A stretch of DNA of 64,000 bases from Taibaiella chishuiensis (GTDB lineage Bacteria; Bacteroidota; Bacteroidia; Chitinophagales; Chitinophagaceae), in NCBI RefSeq assembly GCF_003014535.1, contig NZ_PYGD01000003.1:346564-410563 (forward strand), in the 5' to 3' direction. The translations under genes were made by a program, and so were the position numbers. Positions within the stretch are counted from its first letter, which is position 1; every line of letters begins with the position of its first letter. Below, in pieces: positions 44,614-51,775 of the stretch. A model generated the notes under the pieces. It saw only the letters and a program-made list of their open reading frames with translations. It was not told the origin of the DNA and made no database searches.

Positions 44614-46173
44614 CTACTGTTTTATAAAACTTTGCCTGTGGGCAAGGTGCTGTTCCCGGTCTTTTATTTCCAGGAAATAGATGCCGGTATGAAGCCTGCT
44701 TACATCGATAGCATCTTCTTTTTTACTGGAAGCGGCAACCTGGACTAAACGGCCGGAAGCATCGTAGATACGGCATTGCAGGCTGTTGGTTGGTTGGCCG
44801 GTTTGTACGCGGTAATGGAGTGTATTGCCCGCGGGGTTGGGGTAAACAAGGATGTCCAGGTTGTTTTTAGCGAGGTCGCTTATCCCGGTTTTACCATCTT
44901 CATAGTCTTCGTAATAGTAGTTGTAGACGTCAGCTGTTGCGATATTACCGCTCGTACTGATCAGGTATTCGGCGTAGCGCGTCCTGTTTTTATGGGCATC
45001 GTAGGCATAGGTGTACAGGCTGTTGAGCGCGCCCATATAGTAATTCTTCATCGAGTCGGGGAGGCCATTGGGGTTCAGTACAATGATCGACCGGGCTATT
45101 TCTTTCCAGTTATTAGCCGCCTCGTCCCATATACTGCTGAGGTAATAGGTATTGGCCGTTTGGGTATACCCATAGTCTACCCGGCTGGCATTTTTCCAGG
45201 CTCCCGACACCTGGTCATACATCTGGGATAAGCTGGAAATCATTTGCCCCGATGTGTTATAGGTATAGCTGCTTTTTGATGCAGGCTGATGTCCCGGCTC
45301 ATTAAACGTGGCGTATTCAGCGATTTTCCCCGCGGTATTATAGGTATAGGCGCCGGTAACGATAGTGGTCGAGGTGGCGCTGCCGGATATCGTTAAAGAA
45401 GTGGTACTGTCGTTAACGGCATTGGTCGCCGTCGCATTGTCGTAGAAAAAATAGGTCCGGGTTTCCCGGCGTATGCCTGTAGACATGTCTTTTGTGGTCG
45501 CGTTATTTGTTTCTACCCGGTCGCCGGCGCCCCATTGGGTTACTGTTGTTGCATAGGAAAAAGAACCGGTATTCATTTCGGCAGCGCTGTCGCGGGTAAT
45601 CTTGCCCGTTTCGCTCAGCGTTACCTCGCGGTAGCGCCAGTTTGGGGTATTGATGTCGCCCGCCAGGCTCCGGCCGGTTTTTATGGTATTGGCCGGATAG
45701 TAATCGAGTCCTTGTTCCATCTGTACCTGTGCGGTGGTTGTGTACAGTTTGCTATTGACAAGCCCGTTATTACTATTGAAGTGCTGGCCATACCGCGGGT
45801 AAGCGGTGGCAAAGTTGTCGGACCTGATATAAATGAAAGCGGTATCGAATTCGGCAACGGTCTGCACATTATACGTGGCGCGTACCGGCGAAGCGCCGCG
45901 CGTACCGCTGTAAACATACAGTGTACTGTCCTGCAGTTGGGGCGTAGCGCTTCCCGAGCCTTTCCGGTTGGCGCTGGCAATCATCCGCTGTTGGATCACG
46001 GTCGGTTTCCTGCCCTCGGTCGGGTTGGGCGGACTGCTGTACAGGTCGAGATACTTGCCGGCAAAAATTTCTTCGATGGTTAAGGTACGGAGCGGAAGGT
46101 CGTATTGAGGGCGTTGTGCCTGTGTCATAAGCGGCAGGATGCAGGCAGCGAGGAGTAAGGTTTTCTTATTCAT
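44614..46173 (-). CDS. T9SS sorting-domain protein, tandem paralogue B
   Basis: 519 residues, same layout as the gene at 42980: signal peptide, RTLTIEEIFAGKYLDLYSSPP, YTYNTAGKIAEYATFNEPGHQ and the sorting domain (VYPNPAGNTLHY). The central two thirds are clearly diverged, whereas the last ~105 codons are almost identical to copy A, also in DNA. The gap of 74 bases between the two genes has no terminator, so they may be co-transcribed. Confidence 0.8.
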   Translation of the reverse strand: MNKKTLLLAACILPLMTQAQRPQYDLPLRTLTIEEIFAGKYLDLYSSPPNPTEGRKPTVIQQRMIASANRKGSGSATPQLQDSTLYVYSGTRGASPVRATYNVQTVAEFDTAFIYIRSDNFATAYPRYGQHFNSNNGLVNSKLYTTTAQVQMEQGLDYYPANTIKTGRSLAGDINTPNWRYREVTLSETGKITRDSAAEMNTGSFSYATTVTQWGAGDRVETNNATTKDMSTGIRRETRTYFFYDNATATNAVNDSTTSLTISGSATSTTIVTGAYTYNTAGKIAEYATFNEPGHQPASKSSYTYNTSGQMISSLSQMYDQVSGAWKNASRVDYGYTQTANTYYLSSIWDEAANNWKEIARSIIVLNPNGLPDSMKNYYMGALNSLYTYAYDAHKNRTRYAEYLISTSGNIATADVYNYYYEDYEDGKTGISDLAKNNLDILVYPNPAGNTLHYRVQTGQPTNSLQCRIYDASGRLVQVAASSKKEDAIDVSRLHTGIYFLEIKDREQHLAHRQSFIKQ

Positions 46174-46261
46174 TAGGTATAAGGGTTAGGGATTGCAAAA
46201 CAAAAGCAAATAATTGAAGATGAAAAATATCCTGCTAACCCGTGTGGTAGAATCGTAGGTA

Positions 46262-46299
46262 AAATAAAAAAACTCCCGGCTTTATGGCCGGGAGTTTTT
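46262..46299 (-). terminator. Terminator after rpoD
   Basis: Stem CTCCCGGC / GCCGGGAG with flanking A/T runs; T-rich on the minus strand, 20 bases past the stop. Confidence 0.85.
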
Positions 46300-46319
46300 A
46301 TTGGGATCTTTCGTTCAGA

Positions 46320-47177
46320 TTAACCTAAGTAAGATTTCAGGGAGCCGCTGTAACGTGCTTTCTGCAAGCGTTTGATGGCGCGCTCTTTGATCTGGCGGAT
46401 ACGTTCCTTGGTCAGGTCGTATTTCTGGCCGATCTCTTCTACCGACGGACCGCTATCGCCTTCGAGGCCGAAGTAAGCAGAGATAATTTCTGCTTCGCGT
46501 ACGCTCAGCGATTTCAGGATACGTTGGATCTCCGCTTTCAGCGAGTCTTTCATTACCGTATCATCGGTATCGTTACTGCCTTCCAGCAGGTCGCCCATCG
46601 CTACGTCTTCTGCTTCGTGCACAGGTGCATCCAGCGAAGTGTGGCGGGTATTGCTGCTGAAAATGTTGGCGATTTCGGTTTCGCTCATCTCCAGGATGCT
46701 GGCCAGTTCTTCGGTCGATGGTTCCCTTTCATGCTCCTGTTCAAATGCGATATAAGCTTTGTTGGCTTTATTGTAAGTGCCGATCTTATTTTGCGGCAGG
46801 CGTACGAGACGGCCCTGCTCTGCCAGTGCCTGCAGGATGGACTGACGGATCCACCATACGGCATAGGAGATAAATTTAAAGCCCTTGGTTTCATCAAAAC
46901 GCTGTGCGGCCTTGATCAGCCCCAGGTTACCCTCATTGATCAGATCACTCAGCGACAATCCCTGGTGCTGGTATTGCTTAGCCACAGATACTACGAAACG
47001 AAGATTGGCTTTCACCAGTTTCTCCAGAGCCCGCTGATCTCCCACATGAATCTTCTGAGCAAGCGTAGTTTCCTCCTCCGGGGTGATCATCGAAATACGG
47101 CTGATCTCCTGGAGATATTTCTCTACGGCCTGCGAATCGCGGTTCGTAATCTGAGTTGCAATCTTGAGTTGCCTCAT
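46320..47177 (-). CDS. rpoD: Primary RNA polymerase sigma factor
   Basis: 285 residues. Housekeeping sigma-70 of the short Bacteroidota type, with no region 1.1. Region 1.2 (SQAVEKYLQEISRISMI), region 2 (ANLRFVVSVAKQYQHQGLSLSDLINEGNLGLIKAAQRFDETKGFKFISYAVWWIRQSI) with the -10 reading helix, region 3 and region 4 (GPSVEEIGQKYDLTKERIRQIKERAIKRL) with the -35 helix. It directs transcription from TAnnTTTG promoters. Confidence 0.96.
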   Translation of the reverse strand: MRQLKIATQITNRDSQAVEKYLQEISRISMITPEEETTLAQKIHVGDQRALEKLVKANLRFVVSVAKQYQHQGLSLSDLINEGNLGLIKAAQRFDETKGFKFISYAVWWIRQSILQALAEQGRLVRLPQNKIGTYNKANKAYIAFEQEHEREPSTEELASILEMSETEIANIFSSNTRHTSLDAPVHEAEDVAMGDLLEGSNDTDDTVMKDSLKAEIQRILKSLSVREAEIISAYFGLEGDSGPSVEEIGQKYDLTKERIRQIKERAIKRLQKARYSGSLKSYLG

Positions 47178-47632
47178 AACATTAATATATTTAAATGATA
47201 ATTAATACTTAACTGGTTCGTTTGCGCAGAATGTACCACAAAATAGAAAGAATATTTGTGATATCATAGCGTTTAATAAAAACGGGTATTCATTGTGTTT
47301 AGTTTAACGACCTTTGTTAAATTATTCCTTTTCCCTGTCCTTACCTTACCGCGCTGGTTTCGCCTGTATTCATCAAAAATTATTCCATTTTTCATTTGTC
47401 ATGCCGCTGTCAGTCGGCCTTTTACTTAATATTTGTCAATACAGGAAGACTCTTGTAGCAACCACAGTGGTTTGTTGGTGAAATTATTTTTTAAAATTAA
47501 CACATATATAATTTTGCATTTGATCGGTGCCCGCTTGTCAGGGAAAATGTTTTTATCTGCACGAATGTATGTTGCCTTTGCGCCAAATTGTTACCTTTGC
47601 TGCGGTTTTAAAATTTTACAATAAAAAACTTT
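47178..47632. other. Divergent promoter region between rpoD and gcdH
   Basis: 455 bases without a gene. AT-rich near both ends. The gcdH promoter is at 47572-47599. No repeat or hairpin of note, and no convincing small gene. Confidence 0.6.
47572..47599 (+). promoter_or_regulatory. Promoter of gcdH
   Basis: TTG at 47572-47574, a 17-base spacer, and an exact TACCTTTG (TAnnTTTG) at 47592-47599. Leader of about 27 bases to the ATG. Confidence 0.6.
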
Positions 47633-48811
47633 ATGCAACAGGACCTGTATCAACATCCCGATTATTACCTGCTGGACGAACTGCTCACGGACGAACACAA
47701 ACTGATCCGCGATTCCGTACGCGCTTACGTGAAAAAAGAAATTTCCCCGATCATTGAAGACTATGCCCAAAAGGCAGCTTTCCCCAGCCAGATCATCAAA
47801 GGCCTGGGCGAACTGGGTTGTTTTGGTCCTTTCGTACCTCAGGAATATGGTGGCGCCGGTCTCGATTATATCTCTTACGGTATCATGATGCAGGAACTGG
47901 AGCGCGGCGATTCCGGTATCCGTTCCACGGCATCCGTACAGGGCTCCCTGGTTATGTACCCGATCTATACCTATGGCAGCGAAGAGCAAAAAAAGAAATA
48001 CCTGCCTAAACTGGCTACCGGCGAGTGGATGGGTTGCTTTGGTCTTACAGAACCCGATCATGGTTCCAATCCTGCGGGCATGTTATCCAACTATACCGAT
48101 GCAGGCGATCATGTCATCCTCAACGGTTCTAAAATGTGGATTTCCAATGCACCTTTCGCCGATATCGCAGTGGTATGGGCCCGCAACCCGGAAGGCAAGA
48201 TCAAAGGCCTGATCGTAGAGCGCGGTATGGAAGGTTTTACCACGCCCGAAACACATGGTAAATGGAGCTTAAGGGCTTCTGCCACCGGCGAACTGGTATT
48301 CGATAATGTAAAAGTACCTAAAGAAAATATCCTGCCGAATGTAGAAGGTCTGAAAGGTCCCCTGGGTTGCCTGAGCAGCGCCCGGTTCGGTATTGCCTGG
48401 GGTGCACTCGGTTGCGCTATGGATTGTTATGATACTGCTCTGCGTTATTCCCAGCAGCGTATCCAGTTTGGTAAGCCCATCGGCGGTTTCCAGCTGACCC
48501 AGAAAAAACTGGCCGAAATGATCACCGAAATTACCAAAGGCCAGTTGCTCGTTTGGCGCTTAGGCGTGCTGCGCAGCGAAGGCCGCGCTACACCCGAACA
48601 GATCTCTATGGCCAAGCGTAACAGTTGTAACATATCGATCCAGATTGCCCGCGAAGCACGCCAGATCCTGGGTGGTATGGGTATCACCGGCGAGTACAGC
48701 ATCATGCGCCATATGATGAACCTGGAGTCCGTAATCACTTATGAAGGTACGCACGACATCCACCTGCTGATTACCGGCCAGGATGTTACCGGCTTCAATG
48801 CATTCAAATAA
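47633..48811 (+). CDS. gcdH: Glutaryl-CoA dehydrogenase (acyl-CoA dehydrogenase family)
   Basis: 392 residues. FAD enzyme that oxidises and decarboxylates glutaryl-CoA to crotonyl-CoA in lysine/tryptophan breakdown. The GCDH-like SVQGSLVMYPI segment carries the region of the substrate-binding residue, with FAD motifs MGCFGLTEPDHGSN and MWISNAP. The catalytic Glu is 371 in VITYEGTHDIH. Other acyl-CoA dehydrogenases are possible, but GCDH fits best. Confidence 0.88.
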   Translation: MQQDLYQHPDYYLLDELLTDEHKLIRDSVRAYVKKEISPIIEDYAQKAAFPSQIIKGLGELGCFGPFVPQEYGGAGLDYISYGIMMQELERGDSGIRSTASVQGSLVMYPIYTYGSEEQKKKYLPKLATGEWMGCFGLTEPDHGSNPAGMLSNYTDAGDHVILNGSKMWISNAPFADIAVVWARNPEGKIKGLIVERGMEGFTTPETHGKWSLRASATGELVFDNVKVPKENILPNVEGLKGPLGCLSSARFGIAWGALGCAMDCYDTALRYSQQRIQFGKPIGGFQLTQKKLAEMITEITKGQLLVWRLGVLRSEGRATPEQISMAKRNSCNISIQIAREARQILGGMGITGEYSIMRHMMNLESVITYEGTHDIHLLITGQDVTGFNAFK

Positions 48812-48832
48812 GTATAACCGCATCATAAATTG

Positions 48833-48868
48833 AAAACAGCATGGATCATTTTCCATGCTGTTTTTTTT
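48833..48868. terminator. Bidirectional terminator between gcdH and the first DUF1579 gene
   Basis: A perfect 13-bp stem (AAAACAGCATGGA / TCCATGCTGTTTT) with a 6-base loop, followed by eight T. It is usable on both strands. Confidence 0.9.
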
Positions 48869-48877
48869 GTCCGTGTT

Positions 48878-49438
48878 TTACTTCCTGCGGGTGTACTTCA
48901 TTTCGAGCGACCGGTATTCTTGTTCTTCATGTACGGTGTACATTTCCTGTATCATATGGTCCGCATCGGGGCGCTGCACCGTCATCCTTATGGGGACCAA
49001 GCTGCCGCTGCCGGGATCGCTGTTTTTGAGATGAATCTCTACCTGTTTATTCGGCGCGTCGTACCGGCCCTCGCCGTACATGATATCGGTGCCCATATTG
49101 TCGAACCATACGAGTATATACACCTGGCGGCTCTTATCATAGCCGGAAATGCCGATTCCTTCAAAGGGCATACCCGCCATATTGCCGGTTATGGTACTAT
49201 ACAGGAAGCGTTGGCCGAGAATCATTTTTTGTACACAAACGGCGCGGGTTGTTTTCGGAGGGGCCCCTGGCTGAATGTAGAAGCGATTCTCCATATCCCA
49301 GGTGCCGCAGGTGCTATGCAACAGTGTATGTTCGGGACCAGGTGTCATAAACTCCGTCCAGGATCTCCTGGCATCTTCAGCAGCAGTTCCGCTTCCGCAG
49401 TTGGAAGTCAATATAGACGGCAGTAACATTTTTTTCAT
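48878..49438 (-). CDS. DUF1579 protein, paralogue A
   Basis: 186 residues. DUF1579 core: WTEFMTPGPEHTLLHSTCGTWDME, GMPFEGIGISGYDKSRQVYILVWFDNMGTDIMYGEGRYD. A lipocalin-like beta barrel. No clear signal peptide. It has a paralogue at 49911. Function unknown. Confidence 0.88.
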   Translation of the reverse strand: MKKMLLPSILTSNCGSGTAAEDARRSWTEFMTPGPEHTLLHSTCGTWDMENRFYIQPGAPPKTTRAVCVQKMILGQRFLYSTITGNMAGMPFEGIGISGYDKSRQVYILVWFDNMGTDIMYGEGRYDAPNKQVEIHLKNSDPGSGSLVPIRMTVQRPDADHMIQEMYTVHEEQEYRSLEMKYTRRK

Positions 49439-49910
49439 GTCGGGTGTAAATTTCAGTAAAAATATAAGGTATTATTTTTTTATAAAAATATATTTTATTG
49501 TTATTATTAAATAAAATATATTTATGCATACATCCTCTTTCATCCCGCATAAGCCTTGTGCTGCTTGAGGGGATCCGGCAGATCGTTGCATGTTTGCCCT
49601 TGGGACAGGGGGCTGTGAACCTGCTAAAAGTGAAGGTCAGCAGGGTACGGGTGTATAGAATTCTCCGATTACGCATAGCTGATAATCCGGGTGAGGGAGC
49701 CGAGGCTTTACAGCCCGGTGTTTCAGGGCTATTACCCTTTAGTGGGCTGTACGAAGACAGCATGGAAAAAAATTCCATGCTGTTTCAGGATAAGTCGATT
49801 TGTATTTGTCGCCTGCCGGGCTATCTTCGCCGGGACGCAGGAGGGGGAGGGTGGCTGGCAGTCTGGGTATGTAATCCCTTTCTTAACGGGGCAGCTGCTC
49901 CTAGCCGTAT
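49439..49910. other. Spacer between the DUF1579 paralogues
   Basis: 472 bases. Holds a hairpin at 49757-49783 with the same ACAGCATGGA / TCCATGCTGT stem as the terminator at 48833. A plus-strand frame (49498-49920) overlaps it and has no recognisable product, so I do not call a gene. The T-rich stretch near 49460-49515 should be the promoter of paralogue A. Confidence 0.55.
49757..49783 (-). terminator. Hairpin after DUF1579 paralogue B
   Basis: Perfect 11-bp stem (ACAGCATGGAA / TTCCATGCTGT) with an A5 loop. On the minus strand the T-run after it is weak (CTTCGT). It is 128 bases past the stop of the gene at 49911. Confidence 0.5.
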
Positions 49911-50474
49911 TTATGGATGAATTCGCATAAACCTGACTTCAAGGGAGAGGAATTCCTGCGCTCCTGATTGGTCAAACCGTTGCAGGGTCATATTGTCTTC
50001 GTCGGTATAGATCATAAACTGTTTGCAGGGTACAGGCTCGCCGGTAGTAGGGTCCGTGCGTTTACCGGTCAGTTCGATGCGTTTCTCCCGGGCGTTATAC
50101 TGGCCTTCACTATAAAGGATATCGGTGCCCATATTGTCGATCCAGGTACTGAAATAGATCTTCCTGTGGTTATCGTACCCGATAAGGGCCTGGCCTTCGA
50201 ATGGCATACCCATGATACTGCCCTGGTGTACACTCTGGTAATAACGTCCGCCCAGTATGGCGCTATGGGTACTGAGGCCCTGGCCCTTTTGAGGAGCGGC
50301 GCCGGGTGCCGAAAAAAAGAAAAATTCGAGGCGCCAGTTACCTGTTTCTGCGGCCATTATTTCATGTTCCTCTCCGGGCATTATAAAGGCCGGCCAGGCA
50401 TTTTCCGGGTCTGTCTGACCGGTTGCGCCACCACTGGTCATGGTTAGTGTTGAGGGCAAAACCATCTTTTCCAT
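49911..50474 (-). CDS. DUF1579 protein, paralogue B
   Basis: 187 residues. Same DUF1579 pattern: AFIMPGEEHEIMAAETGNW, GGRYYQSVHQGSIMGMPFEGQALIGYD and STWIDNMGTDILYSEGQYN. Moderately similar to paralogue A. Start chosen at ATG 50474; a GTG two codons upstream is less likely. Confidence 0.87.
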   Translation of the reverse strand: MEKMVLPSTLTMTSGGATGQTDPENAWPAFIMPGEEHEIMAAETGNWRLEFFFFSAPGAAPQKGQGLSTHSAILGGRYYQSVHQGSIMGMPFEGQALIGYDNHRKIYFSTWIDNMGTDILYSEGQYNAREKRIELTGKRTDPTTGEPVPCKQFMIYTDEDNMTLQRFDQSGAQEFLSLEVRFMRIHP

Positions 50475-50870
50475 TTTCACGAATATTTTAAAAGTATGTA
50501 GTAGCAGGTTCGTCTTCGGGGTAGCTGCCTTCGATAACGATTGCCGTAACGGACCTGTCTTTTATGCCCGGTAGGCTCCAGCTTTTAATTTTGTATGATC
50601 AAGCATTGGGCCATAAATGCATTTTTTTTAGAAAAGGCGTAAAAAAATATTGACCTTAAATATTTTATGTTTAAATAATATAATTATTTGAAAATAAATT
50701 TATGCTTATAGATACTGATTTATTATTTTAATAGTGTTAAAAATAATGAACGTATTTCCCAATGATTTTATTTTTATTAGTGCAACAATAAGTCACTGTT
50801 ATAAAGCAAAGAGGCCTTACATATAGTAAGGCCTCTTTGCTTTATTTTAACTTTATGCACCCTTAAGCGC
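50475..50870. other. AT-rich spacer between DUF1579 paralogue B and the Hsp20 gene
   Basis: 396 bases. Strongly AT-rich from about 50600 to 50800. The Hsp20 terminator is at 50803-50843. No gene seen. Confidence 0.6.
50803..50843 (-). terminator. Terminator after the Hsp20 gene
   Basis: An 18-bp perfect stem (AAAGCAAAGAGGCCTTAC and its complement) with a 5-base loop, 28 bases past the stop. Confidence 0.85.
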
Positions 50871-51317
50871 CTAGATAATGTCGATCACTTTATTGGTCGC
50901 AATTACGGCTTCTTTTTTGGGCAGGTCAAGGTTCAGGATGCCGTTTTCAAATTTCGCAGAAATTTTTTCGGTGTCTACCTGGTCGCCGAGTGTAAAGCTG
51001 CGTTTAAAACCGCGCACTTTAAATTCATGGCGTAACCACTTGCCTTCTTCTTTTTTCTGGTCTTCCGATTGCTCGAATGCGATCGTCAATACTTTATCGT
51101 TGATCTGCAGTTTCAGGTCTTCTTTGGCAATGCCCGGAGCCACTACGGAAATGCTGTATCCTGTTTCGTTTTCCTTCACGTTAACCGGTACCTGGTAGTT
51201 ATTCCTCATCCAGTTATCATTAAGCGCTTCATCGCGGAAATAGCGGCCGGCATGGCCATTAAATAAGTCTTCTAATAAGCCACTGAAAGAACGGTTAATC
51301 TGATTTTGCTTTACCAT
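50871..51317 (-). CDS. Small heat-shock protein, Hsp20/alpha-crystallin family
   Basis: 148 residues. An N-terminal region (FSGLLEDLFNGHAGRYFRD) precedes the alpha-crystallin domain at about 40-140, with VPVNVKENETGYSISVVAPGIAKEDLKL and the conserved GILNLDLPKKE end. It holds unfolded proteins in soluble form. The ATG at 51317 is chosen; a longer frame upstream (to 51419) is a hydrophobic leader without family match. Confidence 0.93.
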   Translation of the reverse strand: MVKQNQINRSFSGLLEDLFNGHAGRYFRDEALNDNWMRNNYQVPVNVKENETGYSISVVAPGIAKEDLKLQINDKVLTIAFEQSEDQKKEEGKWLRHEFKVRGFKRSFTLGDQVDTEKISAKFENGILNLDLPKKEAVIATNKVIDII

Positions 51318-51592
51318 TTTGATTGAATTTTTAAGTTTAGAATTTGAATTGTTGATTAATACTCCTGTTTGGTATAGAACAAAGGGTATTCCAAAGCTTA
51401 AAATAAGACAAAATGTCATTATTTTTTAATTTTTAGTGACATTTTGTCTTTATTTAATATTTTTTTGATGAATAAAAGGCAGAAGCCGGGTTTTATAACA
51501 GGAAGGTCTATGTATTAGAAAAAAAACATTTCATTTTACCGTTTCTTTTATTGAAATTTGCCTTACTTACGATGGGTTAGTAAGTAAAGCTC

Positions 51593-51626
51593 GCCGCTCC
51601 GGTCATTCTTCACCGGGGCGGTTTTT
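51593..51626 (+). terminator. Plus-strand terminator without an assigned gene
   Basis: Stem CCGCTCCGGT / ACCGGGGCGG (one G-T pair) followed by TTTTTTTA. No plus-strand gene ends here, so it may mark the 3' end of an unannotated small RNA. Confidence 0.65.
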
Positions 51627-51700
51627 TTATGGGCGCCTGTAATGGGCAATGTCGTATTATCGTATTCCCGGATTGAATTGTTGTTGTTATTAAGACTATT

Positions 51701-51743
51701 AAAAAAGAGCAGGTCCTGATTTAACCAGGACCTGCTCTTTTTT
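51701..51743 (-). terminator. Terminator after the TonB receptor gene
   Basis: An 18-bp perfect stem (AAAAAAGAGCAGGTCCTG and its complement) with a 7-base loop; T-rich on the minus strand. Confidence 0.9.
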
Positions 51744-51775
51744 AATAAAGCACAGCCGTGCATTATATATCGTTA

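Larger units (their letters stand above)
51318..51775. other. Intergenic region between the Hsp20 gene and the TonB receptor
   Basis: 458 bases. Contains a plus-strand terminator at 51593-51626 with no plus-strand gene before it, and the minus-strand TonB-receptor terminator at 51701-51743. The first 150 bases are the Hsp20 promoter region. A 16-codon plus-strand frame at about 51469 is the only small frame seen, and I do not call it. Confidence 0.5.

Noticed and set aside
49498..49920. Plus-strand frame of 140 codons between the DUF1579 genes
   Set aside because: It crosses a hairpin, overlaps the 3' end of the real gene and has no similarity that I can see.
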